A program made the position numbers and the translations under genes. This document shows positions 33,431 to 41,216 of a stretch of 64,000 nt of DNA, one piece after another (within the stretch, counting starts at the first letter, position 1; every line of letters starts with the position of its first letter). Location: assembly GCA_951813295.1 (NCBI GenBank), contig CATOTI010000002.1, positions 620,001-684,000 on the forward strand, in the 5' to 3' direction. The stretch is from an uncultured Pseudomonadales bacterium (GTDB lineage: Bacteria; Pseudomonadota; Gammaproteobacteria; Pseudomonadales; Azotimanducaceae). Below the pieces are notes generated by a model. That model saw only the letters and a list, made by a program, of their open reading frames with translations. It ran no database searches and had not been told where the DNA came from.

Positions 33431-34297
33431 CTAGAGCCTTTGCCCTAAACGGACCTTGTACGGCGTGAGCGTGATTTCGTGGGTCCAGACACTCGGGTGC
33501 TGATCCGCCAGATAGACGAAAGTCGATGCGATTTCGGCGGGATCGAGAAACGTCGCACCGGGCGATTCGGCTTCCGCCTCGAGCGCCGCCGAATTGCCTC
33601 GCTCGACAAACATCGCCCGGAGCCCCGGCGCATCGATCGCACCGTCGATGATGACGTGCGCTACATGCACCCCGTGGGGTTTGTATTCCTGCGCCATCAC
33701 CTGGGTCATCGCGCGCTGCGCAAACTTGCTCGGCGCGTTGATGCCGAACTTCGCACCGCCGCGAATCGACATCGTGTTGCCGCTGACGAGAAGCGCACCG
33801 CTGCCGCGTTCGCGCATCGAGGAGAGAACGGCTTGTGCGCAGTGCAGAAGACCCAGGTCGTGGACTTCGAAAGACGCGCGAAATCGCCCCGGATCAAGAT
33901 CCTCCGTGAGCTCGCCGCCCATCGGATTCGTGACCGTCTGGCCCGCCGGCGGCGATTGATCGTAGCCCGCGTTGTAGCAGAGCACGTCGATTTCACCGAA
34001 CGCATCGACGGCCGCCGAAAAGGCGTTCTTGACCGACGCCGGATCCGTGACATCACAACGCAACCCGAGACACTCGTGGCCGTCCGCGCGGAGCCGCTCG
34101 ACGATCGGCGCGAGGTTTTCGTCTGAACGCGACATCGCGACCACCGCATATCCCGCGCGCGCAAAGGCGATCGGCAGCGCACCACCGAGCCCCCACTTGA
34201 CCGCATCAGGGAGATCATCGCTCGGGGCATCACCGTGAAAAGCCTGGTTGGACGCGTACTTCGTACCCGAACCGACCACTACACAAACCTTCGTCAT
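33431..34297 (-). CDS. Atypical SDR-family protein with Asn at the catalytic Tyr position
   Basis: Rossmann-fold SDR relative of 288 residues. Two features are unusual. First, the cofactor motif is split: VVVGSG is followed by about 25 extra residues (TKYASNQAFHGDAPSDDLPD...) before GLGGALP. Second, where YxxxK is expected the sequence reads INAPSKFAQR, so the Tyr is Asn187 and Lys191 is retained. VSGNTMSIRGG precedes it and HVAHVIIDGAID follows, matching the same SDR subgroup as the 7771-8469 gene. The ATG at 34297 (MTKVC) is preferred. Redox activity is doubtful; a hydratase, dehydratase or binding role is possible. Confidence 0.8.
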   Translation of the reverse strand: MTKVCVVVGSGTKYASNQAFHGDAPSDDLPDAVKWGLGGALPIAFARAGYAVVAMSRSDENLAPIVERLRADGHECLGLRCDVTDPASVKNAFSAAVDAFGEIDVLCYNAGYDQSPPAGQTVTNPMGGELTEDLDPGRFRASFEVHDLGLLHCAQAVLSSMRERGSGALLVSGNTMSIRGGAKFGINAPSKFAQRAMTQVMAQEYKPHGVHVAHVIIDGAIDAPGLRAMFVERGNSAALEAEAESPGATFLDPAEIASTFVYLADQHPSVWTHEITLTPYKVRLGQRL

Positions 34298-34323
34298 CGT
34301 TCCGTCAACTCCCACCCGTTCAT

Positions 34324-35085
34324 TCAGGAAACGATCGCAAGGCGCGCGCTCGCCCGCCACCGATTCGTCCAAACCGGACGAAGCAATAGCCCGCGCGCAT
34401 CAGGATTCTCACCCAGGACCAGGTCGTTGCCCTCGTGATAGGGCGACAAGCCGTGCGCCGCGTACGCCGGGTGCTCGCCGTAGAGTCCGTCGACGAGCGG
34501 TTGCGGGAAGTAGAGCTGCGTCGTCAGGTAGCTCTTGCCATTGGCGAAGACCTTGACGTGAACATGCGGGACGCGCGGTTCGTACCAGCCCGGCACGATC
34601 GTCTCGAACATCGTCCATCCGGCGGCGTTGACCCGTTGTGCCCCTCGCAGGTACGTCTTCTCGTTCGTCCGTTCGACGTGCCCATCCGGCGCGCCGAGAA
34701 AGATGAGCGTATCGAAGGGCTTGCGTGCGAGTTCCTCGGGGTAGCCGCTGTATCGCCCCGCCGCGTCGCAATGCCAGACCTCGACGACCGCACCCGGCAC
34801 GGGTCGACACGTCGCCGCGTCCACGACACTGAGTTCGAGCGACAGCGCTGCGCCTTCACGATCTTCCGTGATATCGCGCCGGTCCGGCGCTGGCGAGAAG
34901 AAGGGTCCTTCAACCTGTTCGGGCGTCAACATGCACGTCGGCATGTCCGTCTGGGCCGTGAGATCGACACCTTCGTTCTCACGAGAGGTGAGCACGGCCC
35001 GCGTGATCCCGTTTCGATTCACGTAGCCAAGCGCGCCCGCGCCGACGACCGCCACCCCGATACCCAACCAACCCCGACGTTTCAT
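34324..35085 (-). CDS. Intradiol ring-cleavage dioxygenase (protocatechuate 3,4-dioxygenase-like)
   Basis: Non-heme Fe(III) dioxygenase of 253 residues. The family ligands 2 Tyr/2 His are recognisable: GRYSGY (Tyr112), and GWYEPRVPHVHVKV containing Tyr168, His174 and His176. The N-terminus has a hydrophobic segment (LGIGVAVVGAGALGYV), so the enzyme is probably exported or membrane-tethered, as in the secreted branch of this family. The segment VEGPFFSPAPDRRDITEDREG is a typical N-terminal core. It would open the ring of a catechol-type diol between the hydroxyls; the substrate is not known. It is followed by a serine hydrolase gene 19 nt upstream on the same strand. Confidence 0.88.
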   Translation of the reverse strand: MKRRGWLGIGVAVVGAGALGYVNRNGITRAVLTSRENEGVDLTAQTDMPTCMLTPEQVEGPFFSPAPDRRDITEDREGAALSLELSVVDAATCRPVPGAVVEVWHCDAAGRYSGYPEELARKPFDTLIFLGAPDGHVERTNEKTYLRGAQRVNAAGWTMFETIVPGWYEPRVPHVHVKVFANGKSYLTTQLYFPQPLVDGLYGEHPAYAAHGLSPYHEGNDLVLGENPDARGLLLRPVWTNRWRASARLAIVS

Positions 35086-35104
35086 CGTTTTCCCTCGCAG
35101 AACC

Positions 35105-36142
35105 TCAGATCGAATCGATCATCTGCCACAGGAACGGGTTGAGCGTCCACATGGCTTCCTCGGGCGAGCGCCCGCAGCGAACGAGAACCGCATCCTTGTC
35201 GGGCGCGACGACGATCGATTGGCCGTCGTAGCCCGATGCCCGAAACCAGTTTGGCCGTTCGTCGATCAACCACCAGTGCGCGCCATAGACGCCGCTCGGA
35301 TCACGCGCGCTCTCGCTCCGGGCGTAGTCGACCCAGCCCGGCGGCAAGATGCGCTGGCTGTCCCAAACGCCATCGCGCAAATAGAGAAGCCCGAAGCGCG
35401 CAAAATCCTGCGGCGTCGCGAGCACGTACGACGAGCCCACAAACGTCCCAGCGTGGTCGAACTTAGGAACCGGCGTTTTCATGCCAATCGGCTCGAAAAG
35501 TCTTTCGCGCATGAATGAGAGCATCGCGTCGGGCCCGCCGACGCGGTCCCGCAGCCACCGGCAGATGATGTTCGTCGTGCCGCTCGAATAGGACCAGACC
35601 GAGCCGGGCGCGTGGACGAGCGGCTTCGCGGCGGCAAAGGCACCCATGTCCTCACGACCCTCGAAATTGAGCATCTTGATGACGTCGGAAACCTCGCCGT
35701 CGACATAGTCCTCGACGAAGGCGAGACCACTCGCCATCTTGAGGAGCTGATCGAGCGTGATTTCGCCCCGCGCGTCATCGCGCCATTCCGGCAGACCGAT
35801 CGGGGCGTAGATATCGACGTCGTCGCGTTCCACCACGAGACCGACGAGCGCGTGCGTGATGCTCTTCGCCATCGACCAGGAGTATTGAAGGTAGAAAGGC
35901 CCCGCGCCGTGCGCGTAGCGCTCGAAGACGAGCTGACCCTGATGCACCAGGAGCAGCGCGTAGGTCACGCCTTCGTTCTCGTCGAGGTCGAAGGAGCGCG
36001 CGACGGCTGAGTCGAAAGCCAACGGGTCGGTCAAGGCCGGTTCGGCGCGAGTCCACGAGGGAGCGGGCCACGGGACTGATGGCGACTGCGCCGGAAGCGG
36101 CGGCAAGCCATCGGCGAGCAATTCGGGTCGAACGACGGTCAT
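35105..36142 (-). CDS. Beta-lactamase-fold serine hydrolase (class C-like esterase/peptidase)
   Basis: Serine hydrolase of 345 residues in the penicillin-binding-protein/beta-lactamase (class C) superfamily. The nucleophile motif SxxK is SMAK (Ser90-Lys93) and the second motif is YSSGT (about 178), equivalent to YxN. No signal peptide is seen from the ATG at 36142. Members of this group are often esterases such as EstB or 6-aminohexanoate dimer hydrolase (NylB). The N-terminus contains the stretch LPAQSPSVPWPAPSWTR, common in the NylB-like branch. Divergent from the serine hydrolase gene at 36237; the gap of 94 nt probably holds promoters for both. Confidence 0.85.
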   Translation of the reverse strand: MTVVRPELLADGLPPLPAQSPSVPWPAPSWTRAEPALTDPLAFDSAVARSFDLDENEGVTYALLLVHQGQLVFERYAHGAGPFYLQYSWSMAKSITHALVGLVVERDDVDIYAPIGLPEWRDDARGEITLDQLLKMASGLAFVEDYVDGEVSDVIKMLNFEGREDMGAFAAAKPLVHAPGSVWSYSSGTTNIICRWLRDRVGGPDAMLSFMRERLFEPIGMKTPVPKFDHAGTFVGSSYVLATPQDFARFGLLYLRDGVWDSQRILPPGWVDYARSESARDPSGVYGAHWWLIDERPNWFRASGYDGQSIVVAPDKDAVLVRCGRSPEEAMWTLNPFLWQMIDSI

Positions 36143-36236
36143 CGCACCATTGTGGCACGCCGCACAGGCCAGCAAACGGCCCTTGAGCCTTCGCCACGCC
36201 CTGCTAACGTGTGTGCGATCAAAGGAGGAAGCGAAG

Positions 36237-37562
36237 ATGAAAAACACGGCCATATTGGGCCTGGTACTGGTGTCCATGGGGGCGCTGACAGCACTCGACA
36301 CGTCAGCCAAGGAAATCGAGAAGGTCCGGCCCGAGAGCGTCGGCATGTCATCCGAGCGGCTCGAGCGCGTCGCCGAGATGAACGCTCGCTACGTCGACGA
36401 CGGCAAGATCGCCGGGCTTCTCACGGCAGTGCTGCGCGACGGCAAGATCGTCCATCAGAGTGCAGTCGGCACGAAGAGCATCGAAGACGACACGCCACTC
36501 GAAATGGATGATCTGTTCCGCATCTATTCGATGACGAAGCCGATCACGGCGGTCGCCGCGATGCAGCTCTACGAGCAAGGCCTTTTCCACATGAACGACC
36601 CGGTCGCCAAGTTCGTGCCGGAACTCGCCGACGTGAAGGTCTACGTCGACGGCGAGCTCGAGGACGCGAAGTCGGCGATGACCATGCAAGACCTGCTCGC
36701 TCACACTTCCGGTCTTTCCTACGGTTTCAATCCGAGGGACCCGGTCGATGAGCAGTACATCGAAGCCGAGATCTTTTCGGCCCAAGACCTCGACGACTTC
36801 GCCGCCCGAATCGGCAAACTCCCACTGATGTTCCACCCCGGTGATCGCTGGCACTACTCGGTCGCCGTCGACATCACGGGCCTCGTCGTGCAACGCGTAA
36901 GCGGCCAACCGTTCGACGAATACCTTCAAGAGCACATCTTCGATCCACTCGACATGCGCGATACGTCCTTCGCGGTGCCCGAGGATGAATTGCATCGGTT
37001 CCTGCCCAACCATGGCCGCAATCCCGAGACCGGGAAAATCGAGGTGATGCGCATGGAAGAGGCGCCGGAAACCGAAGATATCCTCGGCCAGTGCGCGGCG
37101 ATGTGCGATTACCAGAACGTGACGCTCTTCTCCGGCGGCGGCGGACTGGTTTCGACGCTACGCGACTACGTCCGGTTCGCCGAGGCGGTCCGCAACGGCG
37201 GCGAACTGCACGGCAAGCGGATCCTGAGCCCGAAGACGATCAAGTACATGGCACGCAACCACTTGCCCGCCAGCATTCCGTCGCGCGGCGGCAGTGGCGA
37301 GCAACCGCTACTTGCCGGTAACGACTTGAACGGCTTCGGCTTCGGTCTCGGTTTTGGCGTCGTCACGGACACCACGCAGCAAGGCGTGATCGGCAGCGAA
37401 GGCCAGTACTACTGGGGCGGCGCGGCCGGCACGGTTTTCTGGATCGACCCGGTCGAGGATATCGTCGTCGTCAGCATGCAGCAGCTGATGGGCGGCTGGC
37501 CGTCGTACCGACCGGACCTCCGCGTCGCGGCCTACCAGGCGATCATCGAAAGCCGCGAATAG
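36237..37562 (+). CDS. Beta-lactamase-fold serine hydrolase, exported
   Basis: Exported serine hydrolase, 441 residues. The signal peptide is KNTAILGLVLVSMGALTALD. SxxK is SMTK (98-101) and the second motif is YSVAVD (about 203) in place of YxN. The third motif region GFGFGLGFGVVT and YYWGGAAGTVF follow; WGGAAGT takes the role of KTG. This resembles the family that includes EstB and lovastatin-related transesterases. A nearly perfect ribosome-binding site (AAAGGAGGAA) lies 7 nt before the ATG, so expression should be strong. It is convergent with the acyl-CoA dehydrogenase-like gene (gap 9 nt). Confidence 0.88.
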   Translation: MKNTAILGLVLVSMGALTALDTSAKEIEKVRPESVGMSSERLERVAEMNARYVDDGKIAGLLTAVLRDGKIVHQSAVGTKSIEDDTPLEMDDLFRIYSMTKPITAVAAMQLYEQGLFHMNDPVAKFVPELADVKVYVDGELEDAKSAMTMQDLLAHTSGLSYGFNPRDPVDEQYIEAEIFSAQDLDDFAARIGKLPLMFHPGDRWHYSVAVDITGLVVQRVSGQPFDEYLQEHIFDPLDMRDTSFAVPEDELHRFLPNHGRNPETGKIEVMRMEEAPETEDILGQCAAMCDYQNVTLFSGGGGLVSTLRDYVRFAEAVRNGGELHGKRILSPKTIKYMARNHLPASIPSRGGSGEQPLLAGNDLNGFGFGLGFGVVTDTTQQGVIGSEGQYYWGGAAGTVFWIDPVEDIVVVSMQQLMGGWPSYRPDLRVAAYQAIIESRE

Positions 37563-37571
37563 TCGCGCCGA

Positions 37572-38699
37572 TCAGGCTTTCGGCGAGACCAGAATCTTGC
37601 CGAAAGTCTCATACGCGACGTCCGAGACCATGACGTGCTGGGCCGAGACCGTGAGGTCCCGGTAGATCCGCTGGATGACATTCGACTGGATCACGGCAGC
37701 GGCGCCGGCGTAGCGAAGCGCGCGGCCGCCGATTGCGAGCGAGCGCTCGACCGCGTAGGCACAGATCGCACGAAGCTCCGCGGCTTCTACGTCGACCGCC
37801 GACGGATCGCTTTCCCAGGCTGCCTCCAGACGCGCCGCCGACTCACGCACACCGGCGTGCAATGCGATCCACTCGGACTCGAGCCGGCCGAGTTCGTTCT
37901 GGAAATGCTGCTGCGTCGCCACCGCGTTCGGATCGAGGAGTCGCGTCTTGGTACGCGCTTGCGTCGCGATTTCATCCAACGCGCGGCGCGCGCCGCCGAG
38001 CGACACCGCGGCGTGTTCGATCGGGATGCGCAGACGAACCTCAACGCGGTCGGCCCGGCCGCGACGTTTTGCGCCGAGCACCCGGGCGTCCGGCACAAAA
38101 ACGTTCGAGACCGCGTACGAATTGCTGCCCGAGCCGCAGAGCCCCGCGACGTACCAGTCGTCCTTGACCTCGACTTCATCGATCGGGACGACCATACCCA
38201 CGGCCTGTTCGCCTTCCGCGCCTTCGAGCCAGCAATTCGCGATGGCAAAACTTGCGTGCTTGATGCCGCTGCCGAATCCCCAGGCACCCGACGCGAGGTA
38301 ACCGCCTTCGACACGACGTGCACTGCCCGTCGGGCGTAACGACGAGGCCGCCACCGGCAAACCATCACCCTCGAAGACCTCGGCAAAACCATCATCCGGC
38401 AAACCGCTCGCCATGATGCTGATGACCGAATTTCCAATCATCACGGTCCAGCAGGCCGACATGTCGGCCCGCGCGAGCGCGACGAGAACGTCGATCTGCG
38501 TCACGACGTCGGCGTCGAATCCGCCTGCCTCTTCCGCCACCCAGATCCCGAACAGGCCTTGTTCGCGTAGCGCATCGACGGCCTTGGGACAGAGTGTGCG
38601 AAGCGCTTCCGATTCGGCCGCGGTCTCGCGGAGCAAGTCACTGATCGACGCGACGCGCGCGATCAGATCGAGCCGTACCGCCTCGTCAGCCGAACTCAT
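37572..38699 (-). CDS. Acyl-CoA dehydrogenase-fold flavoprotein (HsaA-like group D monooxygenase)
   Basis: Flavoprotein of 375 residues with the acyl-CoA dehydrogenase fold. It begins with a helical N-terminus (LIARVASISDLLRETAAESE...) and contains AEEAGGFDAD, AASSLRPTGSARRVEGGYLASG and later YRDLTVSAQHVMV at the end. The missing acyl-CoA base and the C-terminal pattern (QRIYRDLTVSAQHVMVS) fit the two-component FMNH2-dependent monooxygenases, for example HsaA and HpaB-like group D enzymes, better than true dehydrogenases. Such enzymes hydroxylate phenols using reduced flavin from a partner reductase. Its start overlaps the stop of the VOC gene by 4 nt, matching HsaA/HsaC-like organisation in which the product is ring-cleaved. 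Confidence 0.82.
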   Translation of the reverse strand: MSSADEAVRLDLIARVASISDLLRETAAESEALRTLCPKAVDALREQGLFGIWVAEEAGGFDADVVTQIDVLVALARADMSACWTVMIGNSVISIMASGLPDDGFAEVFEGDGLPVAASSLRPTGSARRVEGGYLASGAWGFGSGIKHASFAIANCWLEGAEGEQAVGMVVPIDEVEVKDDWYVAGLCGSGSNSYAVSNVFVPDARVLGAKRRGRADRVEVRLRIPIEHAAVSLGGARRALDEIATQARTKTRLLDPNAVATQQHFQNELGRLESEWIALHAGVRESAARLEAAWESDPSAVDVEAAELRAICAYAVERSLAIGGRALRYAGAAAVIQSNVIQRIYRDLTVSAQHVMVSDVAYETFGKILVSPKA

Positions 38700-39229
38700 T
38701 CCGCGGCGGCACGCCTCGCGTCGTAGTACTCGTCGCGCGGCCCGAACGTCGATTCGGCCTGGAAGTTCTCCTGCACCCAGTTGAGCAACGCATCATCCGA
38801 CAACGACGGATCCCACGGCTTGCCTTGCGGTTGCGCGACATGCCAAGGCGTATCCCAGAACACCTCGAGTCCGTTGCCCTCGGGATCGTTGAAGTAGATC
38901 GACAACGTATTGCCGTGCGAGATCGGCGCAACCTTGATCGCGTCGAGCGGTTCGAGCTTCGCCATCAAGGTACGGAGCTCTTCGAACGAAGGGATCCGGA
39001 ACGCAAAATGATTGACCGAATTCGACGCACTCTCGTCCTTTCGGGTCGTGATCATCGCGATCTGATGGTGCTCGTCCGGATCCTGGCTCATAAAGACGAT
39101 TTCGGGTCCTTCCGCCGCGCCGAGCGGGCCTCGGTCGGTGACCTCGAAACCCAGAACGTCGGTGTAAAAATCGACCATCTGTCCCGCGTCTTTGACGTAG
39201 AGAACGCTGTGCGACCAGCTCAGTGCCAT
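38696..39229 (-). CDS. VOC-family protein, extradiol-dioxygenase-like
   Basis: VOC-fold protein of 177 residues. WSHSVLYVKDAGQMVDFYTD carries the N-terminal His, HHQIAMITTRKD and NHFAFRIPSFEEL carry further His, and GNGLEVFWDTPWH carries the Glu expected for a 2-His-1-carboxylate site. This is the pattern of the single-domain extradiol dioxygenase/glyoxalase class. An extra C-terminal segment (SLSDDALLNWVQENFQ...) is unusual. It overlaps the acyl-CoA dehydrogenase-like gene by 4 nt, suggesting that the two enzymes act consecutively, with a phenol hydroxylated and then cleaved. Divergent from the redoxin gene. Confidence 0.82.
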   Translation of the reverse strand: MALSWSHSVLYVKDAGQMVDFYTDVLGFEVTDRGPLGAAEGPEIVFMSQDPDEHHQIAMITTRKDESASNSVNHFAFRIPSFEELRTLMAKLEPLDAIKVAPISHGNTLSIYFNDPEGNGLEVFWDTPWHVAQPQGKPWDPSLSDDALLNWVQENFQAESTFGPRDEYYDARRAAAE

Positions 39230-39348
39230 CGTTAAAGTTCCTGTTCGTTGATACGACGAAGCTTAGGCCCATGCCGGTCGTCGCGCGAGCGCGCATTGCC
39301 GAGTTCCGCCGGTCCTGGCACGGTGCAGACGACAACCACGAAAGACGA

Positions 39349-40488
39349 ATGAGTCAGAAGCAAATGCAACGAACATGGACAACGATCGCCGCCCTCATGG
39401 CGCTCGTCACGACACCCGCCCTCGAGGCCGACGTCGTGCTCTACGACGGCAAAGCAAGCACCGTCGACGCGGTGCTGGCCGACCCGACCGAACTCTGGAT
39501 CCCGCGCCAGGACCTGATCCGCGTGACCGGCTTCGAACTGAAGCCCGAAGGCGCTTGCCTCGACGATATCTGCGTTCCGGTGCGGCAAGGTGTCGACAGC
39601 GACATGCTCGTGACGCGACAACAGCAGGAATGGTTCAACGTCTCACGGCTCGCCGAGAAGATTTCGCAGGCGAGCGTCGCCGATCACGACGAAGGCGTCT
39701 GGAGCTTCAGCGCGATTCCGGTACAGCGTTCGTCCTTCTACGACCGCGCCGAGGCACCGGCCTTCACGCTAGCTGATACGAACGGCAACCAGGTCGCCCT
39801 CTCGGACTTCAAGGGCAAGAAGATCATGCTGCTCACCTGGGCCTCGTGGTGAGGATGTCGACTAGATCTGTCAGGTTGGCAGACCGTTTTTGAAGAACTC
39901 GAGAATCAGAATTTCGTCATCCTCGCGGCAGCCCAGGACACCGACGGCCCGAACGCGGCCAATCCCTGGTACGAAAACGCAGGCGTCACATTCCCGGCGT
40001 TGATCGACGAGACGCACCGCATCAGCTCCCTCTACAACTTAGGCAACGTGCCGTCGGCGGTCTGGATCGACGAGGCCGGTCTCGTCCGCCGAATCGACGA
40101 AGGCACCTACGCCACGACGCACAAAATGGGCGACTTCGAATACGGGCGCGAAGACTATGCGCCGATGGTGATCGACTGGGTACGAACGGGCGCCAATGTC
40201 GAGCCAGTCGGCGAGTTCAGCCAAACGCTCGCACGACGGACGTCGGAAGAGTCACGCGCCGAAGCGGCATTCGCCCTCGCTTCCTATTTCAAGGCGGAGG
40301 GCCACGACGCGAAGGCCGAGTCGTATTGGGCGATGGCGCAGGACCTGAATCCCGATAGCTGGAATTACCATCGCCAGGATTGGTCCTACACACCCGCGGA
40401 AGCCAGTGCGAACTGGCAAGAAAAAGTCATGTCGCTCGGCGACAAGCCCTACTACCGACCGATCGACGGCCTCGACGGGTCCGAATAG
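39349..40488 (+). CDS. Redoxin/TlpA-like thioredoxin-fold selenoprotein with in-frame UGA (Sec168)
   Basis: One continuous frame runs from ATG 39349 through an in-frame TGA at 39850-39852 to the stop at 40488, about 379 residues. The N-terminus has an export signal (TTIAALMALVTTPALEADV). The region before TGA is GKKIMLLTWASW and after it GCRLDLSGWQTVFEELENQN, so the codon takes the place of the active-site Cys in a redoxin W-C-x-C-like motif (W-U-G-C). Thioredoxin-fold features continue: ILAAAQDTDG, TFPALIDETH, and the cis-Pro element GNVPSAVWIDE. No further stop interrupts the frame and codon use is normal. The best explanation is selenocysteine; Sec in redoxins speeds thiol peroxide or disulfide chemistry. 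An alternative is a disrupted pseudogene, but the position and hairpin argue against it. Start may also be 39364. Confidence 0.85.
39853..39883 (+). promoter_or_regulatory. Bacterial SECIS-like hairpin directly after the UGA
   Basis: A stem (TCTGTC, 39867-39872) pairs with GGCAGA (39878-39883) including one G-U wobble, closing the loop AGGTT (39873-39877). The loop lies 20 nt after the UGA, inside the 16-37 nt window typical of bacterial SECIS elements. Loop AGGU matches the AGGU part of the E. coli fdhF SECIS loop, which SelB recognises. The codons over the stem (CTA, TCA) are unusual for this GC-rich genome, as expected of a sequence constrained by RNA structure. The sequence was read by eye; energy and covariation were not computed. 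Confidence 0.7.
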
Positions 40489-40509
40489 ACCAGAAGGAAA
40501 CAATCCACG

Positions 40510-41163
40510 ATGGACGTCTACGAGGCGCTATACACCACACGGGCGATGCGTCGGGTCAAACCCGATCCGATCCCCGAGGAAGTTCAGGCGAAGATTCTCG
40601 ACGCCGCGATCCGTGCACCGTCAGGCGGTAACTCGCAGGGGTGGCGCTTCATGCTGGTCGACGACAAGAAGGTGATCGAGGATCTCGCCCCGCTCTACCG
40701 GGAATGCCTCGACCGACTCTTTTCGACCGTCTACAACGACCAGTTGGAAGCGGCCAACAAGGCACCGGAGGAGAATGGCGAGTTTCTGAAGATGTACCGC
40801 TCCGCCAAACACATGGGCGATCACTTCGAGGGCTATCCCCTCCTGTTTCTCGCATTCAGTCGCGGCGACCGAAGCGGCGGTTCGATCTTCCCGGCGGTGT
40901 GGAACGCCATGCTCGCGGCGCGAGCGGAAGGTGTCGGTAGCGCGATCACGAGCCTGCTCATGTTCGAGATCGAAAAAACCTACGAGATCCTCGGTGTCCC
41001 ACAGGACAAGGGCTGGACGTTCGCCTGCCTCGTGCCAATGGGATATCCCACCGGACGCTGGGGCGTAGCACCACGTCGGCCGGTCCACGAAGTGTCATAC
41101 AAGAACCAGTGGGGCGCTCCGCTCGGGTTCGACATCCCCGAACCGCTCTGGTCCGCTGACTAG
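40510..41163 (+). CDS. Nitroreductase-family FMN oxidoreductase
   Basis: Flavin reductase-like enzyme, 217 residues. TTRAMRRVKPDPIP at the start and APSGGNSQGWRFMLVDD (FMN binding) are hallmarks of the nitroreductase family. SIFPAVWNAMLAARAEGVGS and ACLVPMGYPTGRWGVAPRRP complete the fold. Members act as NAD(P)H-dependent reductases of nitro groups, quinones or flavins, often as dimers. The gene begins 21 nt after the redoxin selenoprotein stop and has a ribosome-binding purine run (GAAGGAAAC), suggesting an operon that may couple flavin or thiol redox chemistry. Substrate unknown. Confidence 0.87.
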   Translation: MDVYEALYTTRAMRRVKPDPIPEEVQAKILDAAIRAPSGGNSQGWRFMLVDDKKVIEDLAPLYRECLDRLFSTVYNDQLEAANKAPEENGEFLKMYRSAKHMGDHFEGYPLLFLAFSRGDRSGGSIFPAVWNAMLAARAEGVGSAITSLLMFEIEKTYEILGVPQDKGWTFACLVPMGYPTGRWGVAPRRPVHEVSYKNQWGAPLGFDIPEPLWSAD

Positions 41164-41188
41164 GCCGACGCCGACGATAGAGTAGGCT

Positions 41189-41216
41189 CACCCCTCCAGC
41201 ACCGAGAGGAGGGGTG
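41189..41216 (+). promoter_or_regulatory. Hairpin covering the ribosome-binding site of the SDR gene
   Basis: CACCCCTCC (41189-41197) pairs perfectly with GGAGGGGTG (41208-41216), leaving a 10-nt loop, and the second arm is the Shine-Dalgarno sequence immediately before the ATG at 41217. In the transcript the start region would be closed unless the ribosome, a protein or an upstream-coupled ribosome opens it. It could act as a translational switch or, less likely, as an intrinsic terminator after the nitroreductase gene (no U tract follows). Confidence 0.5.
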
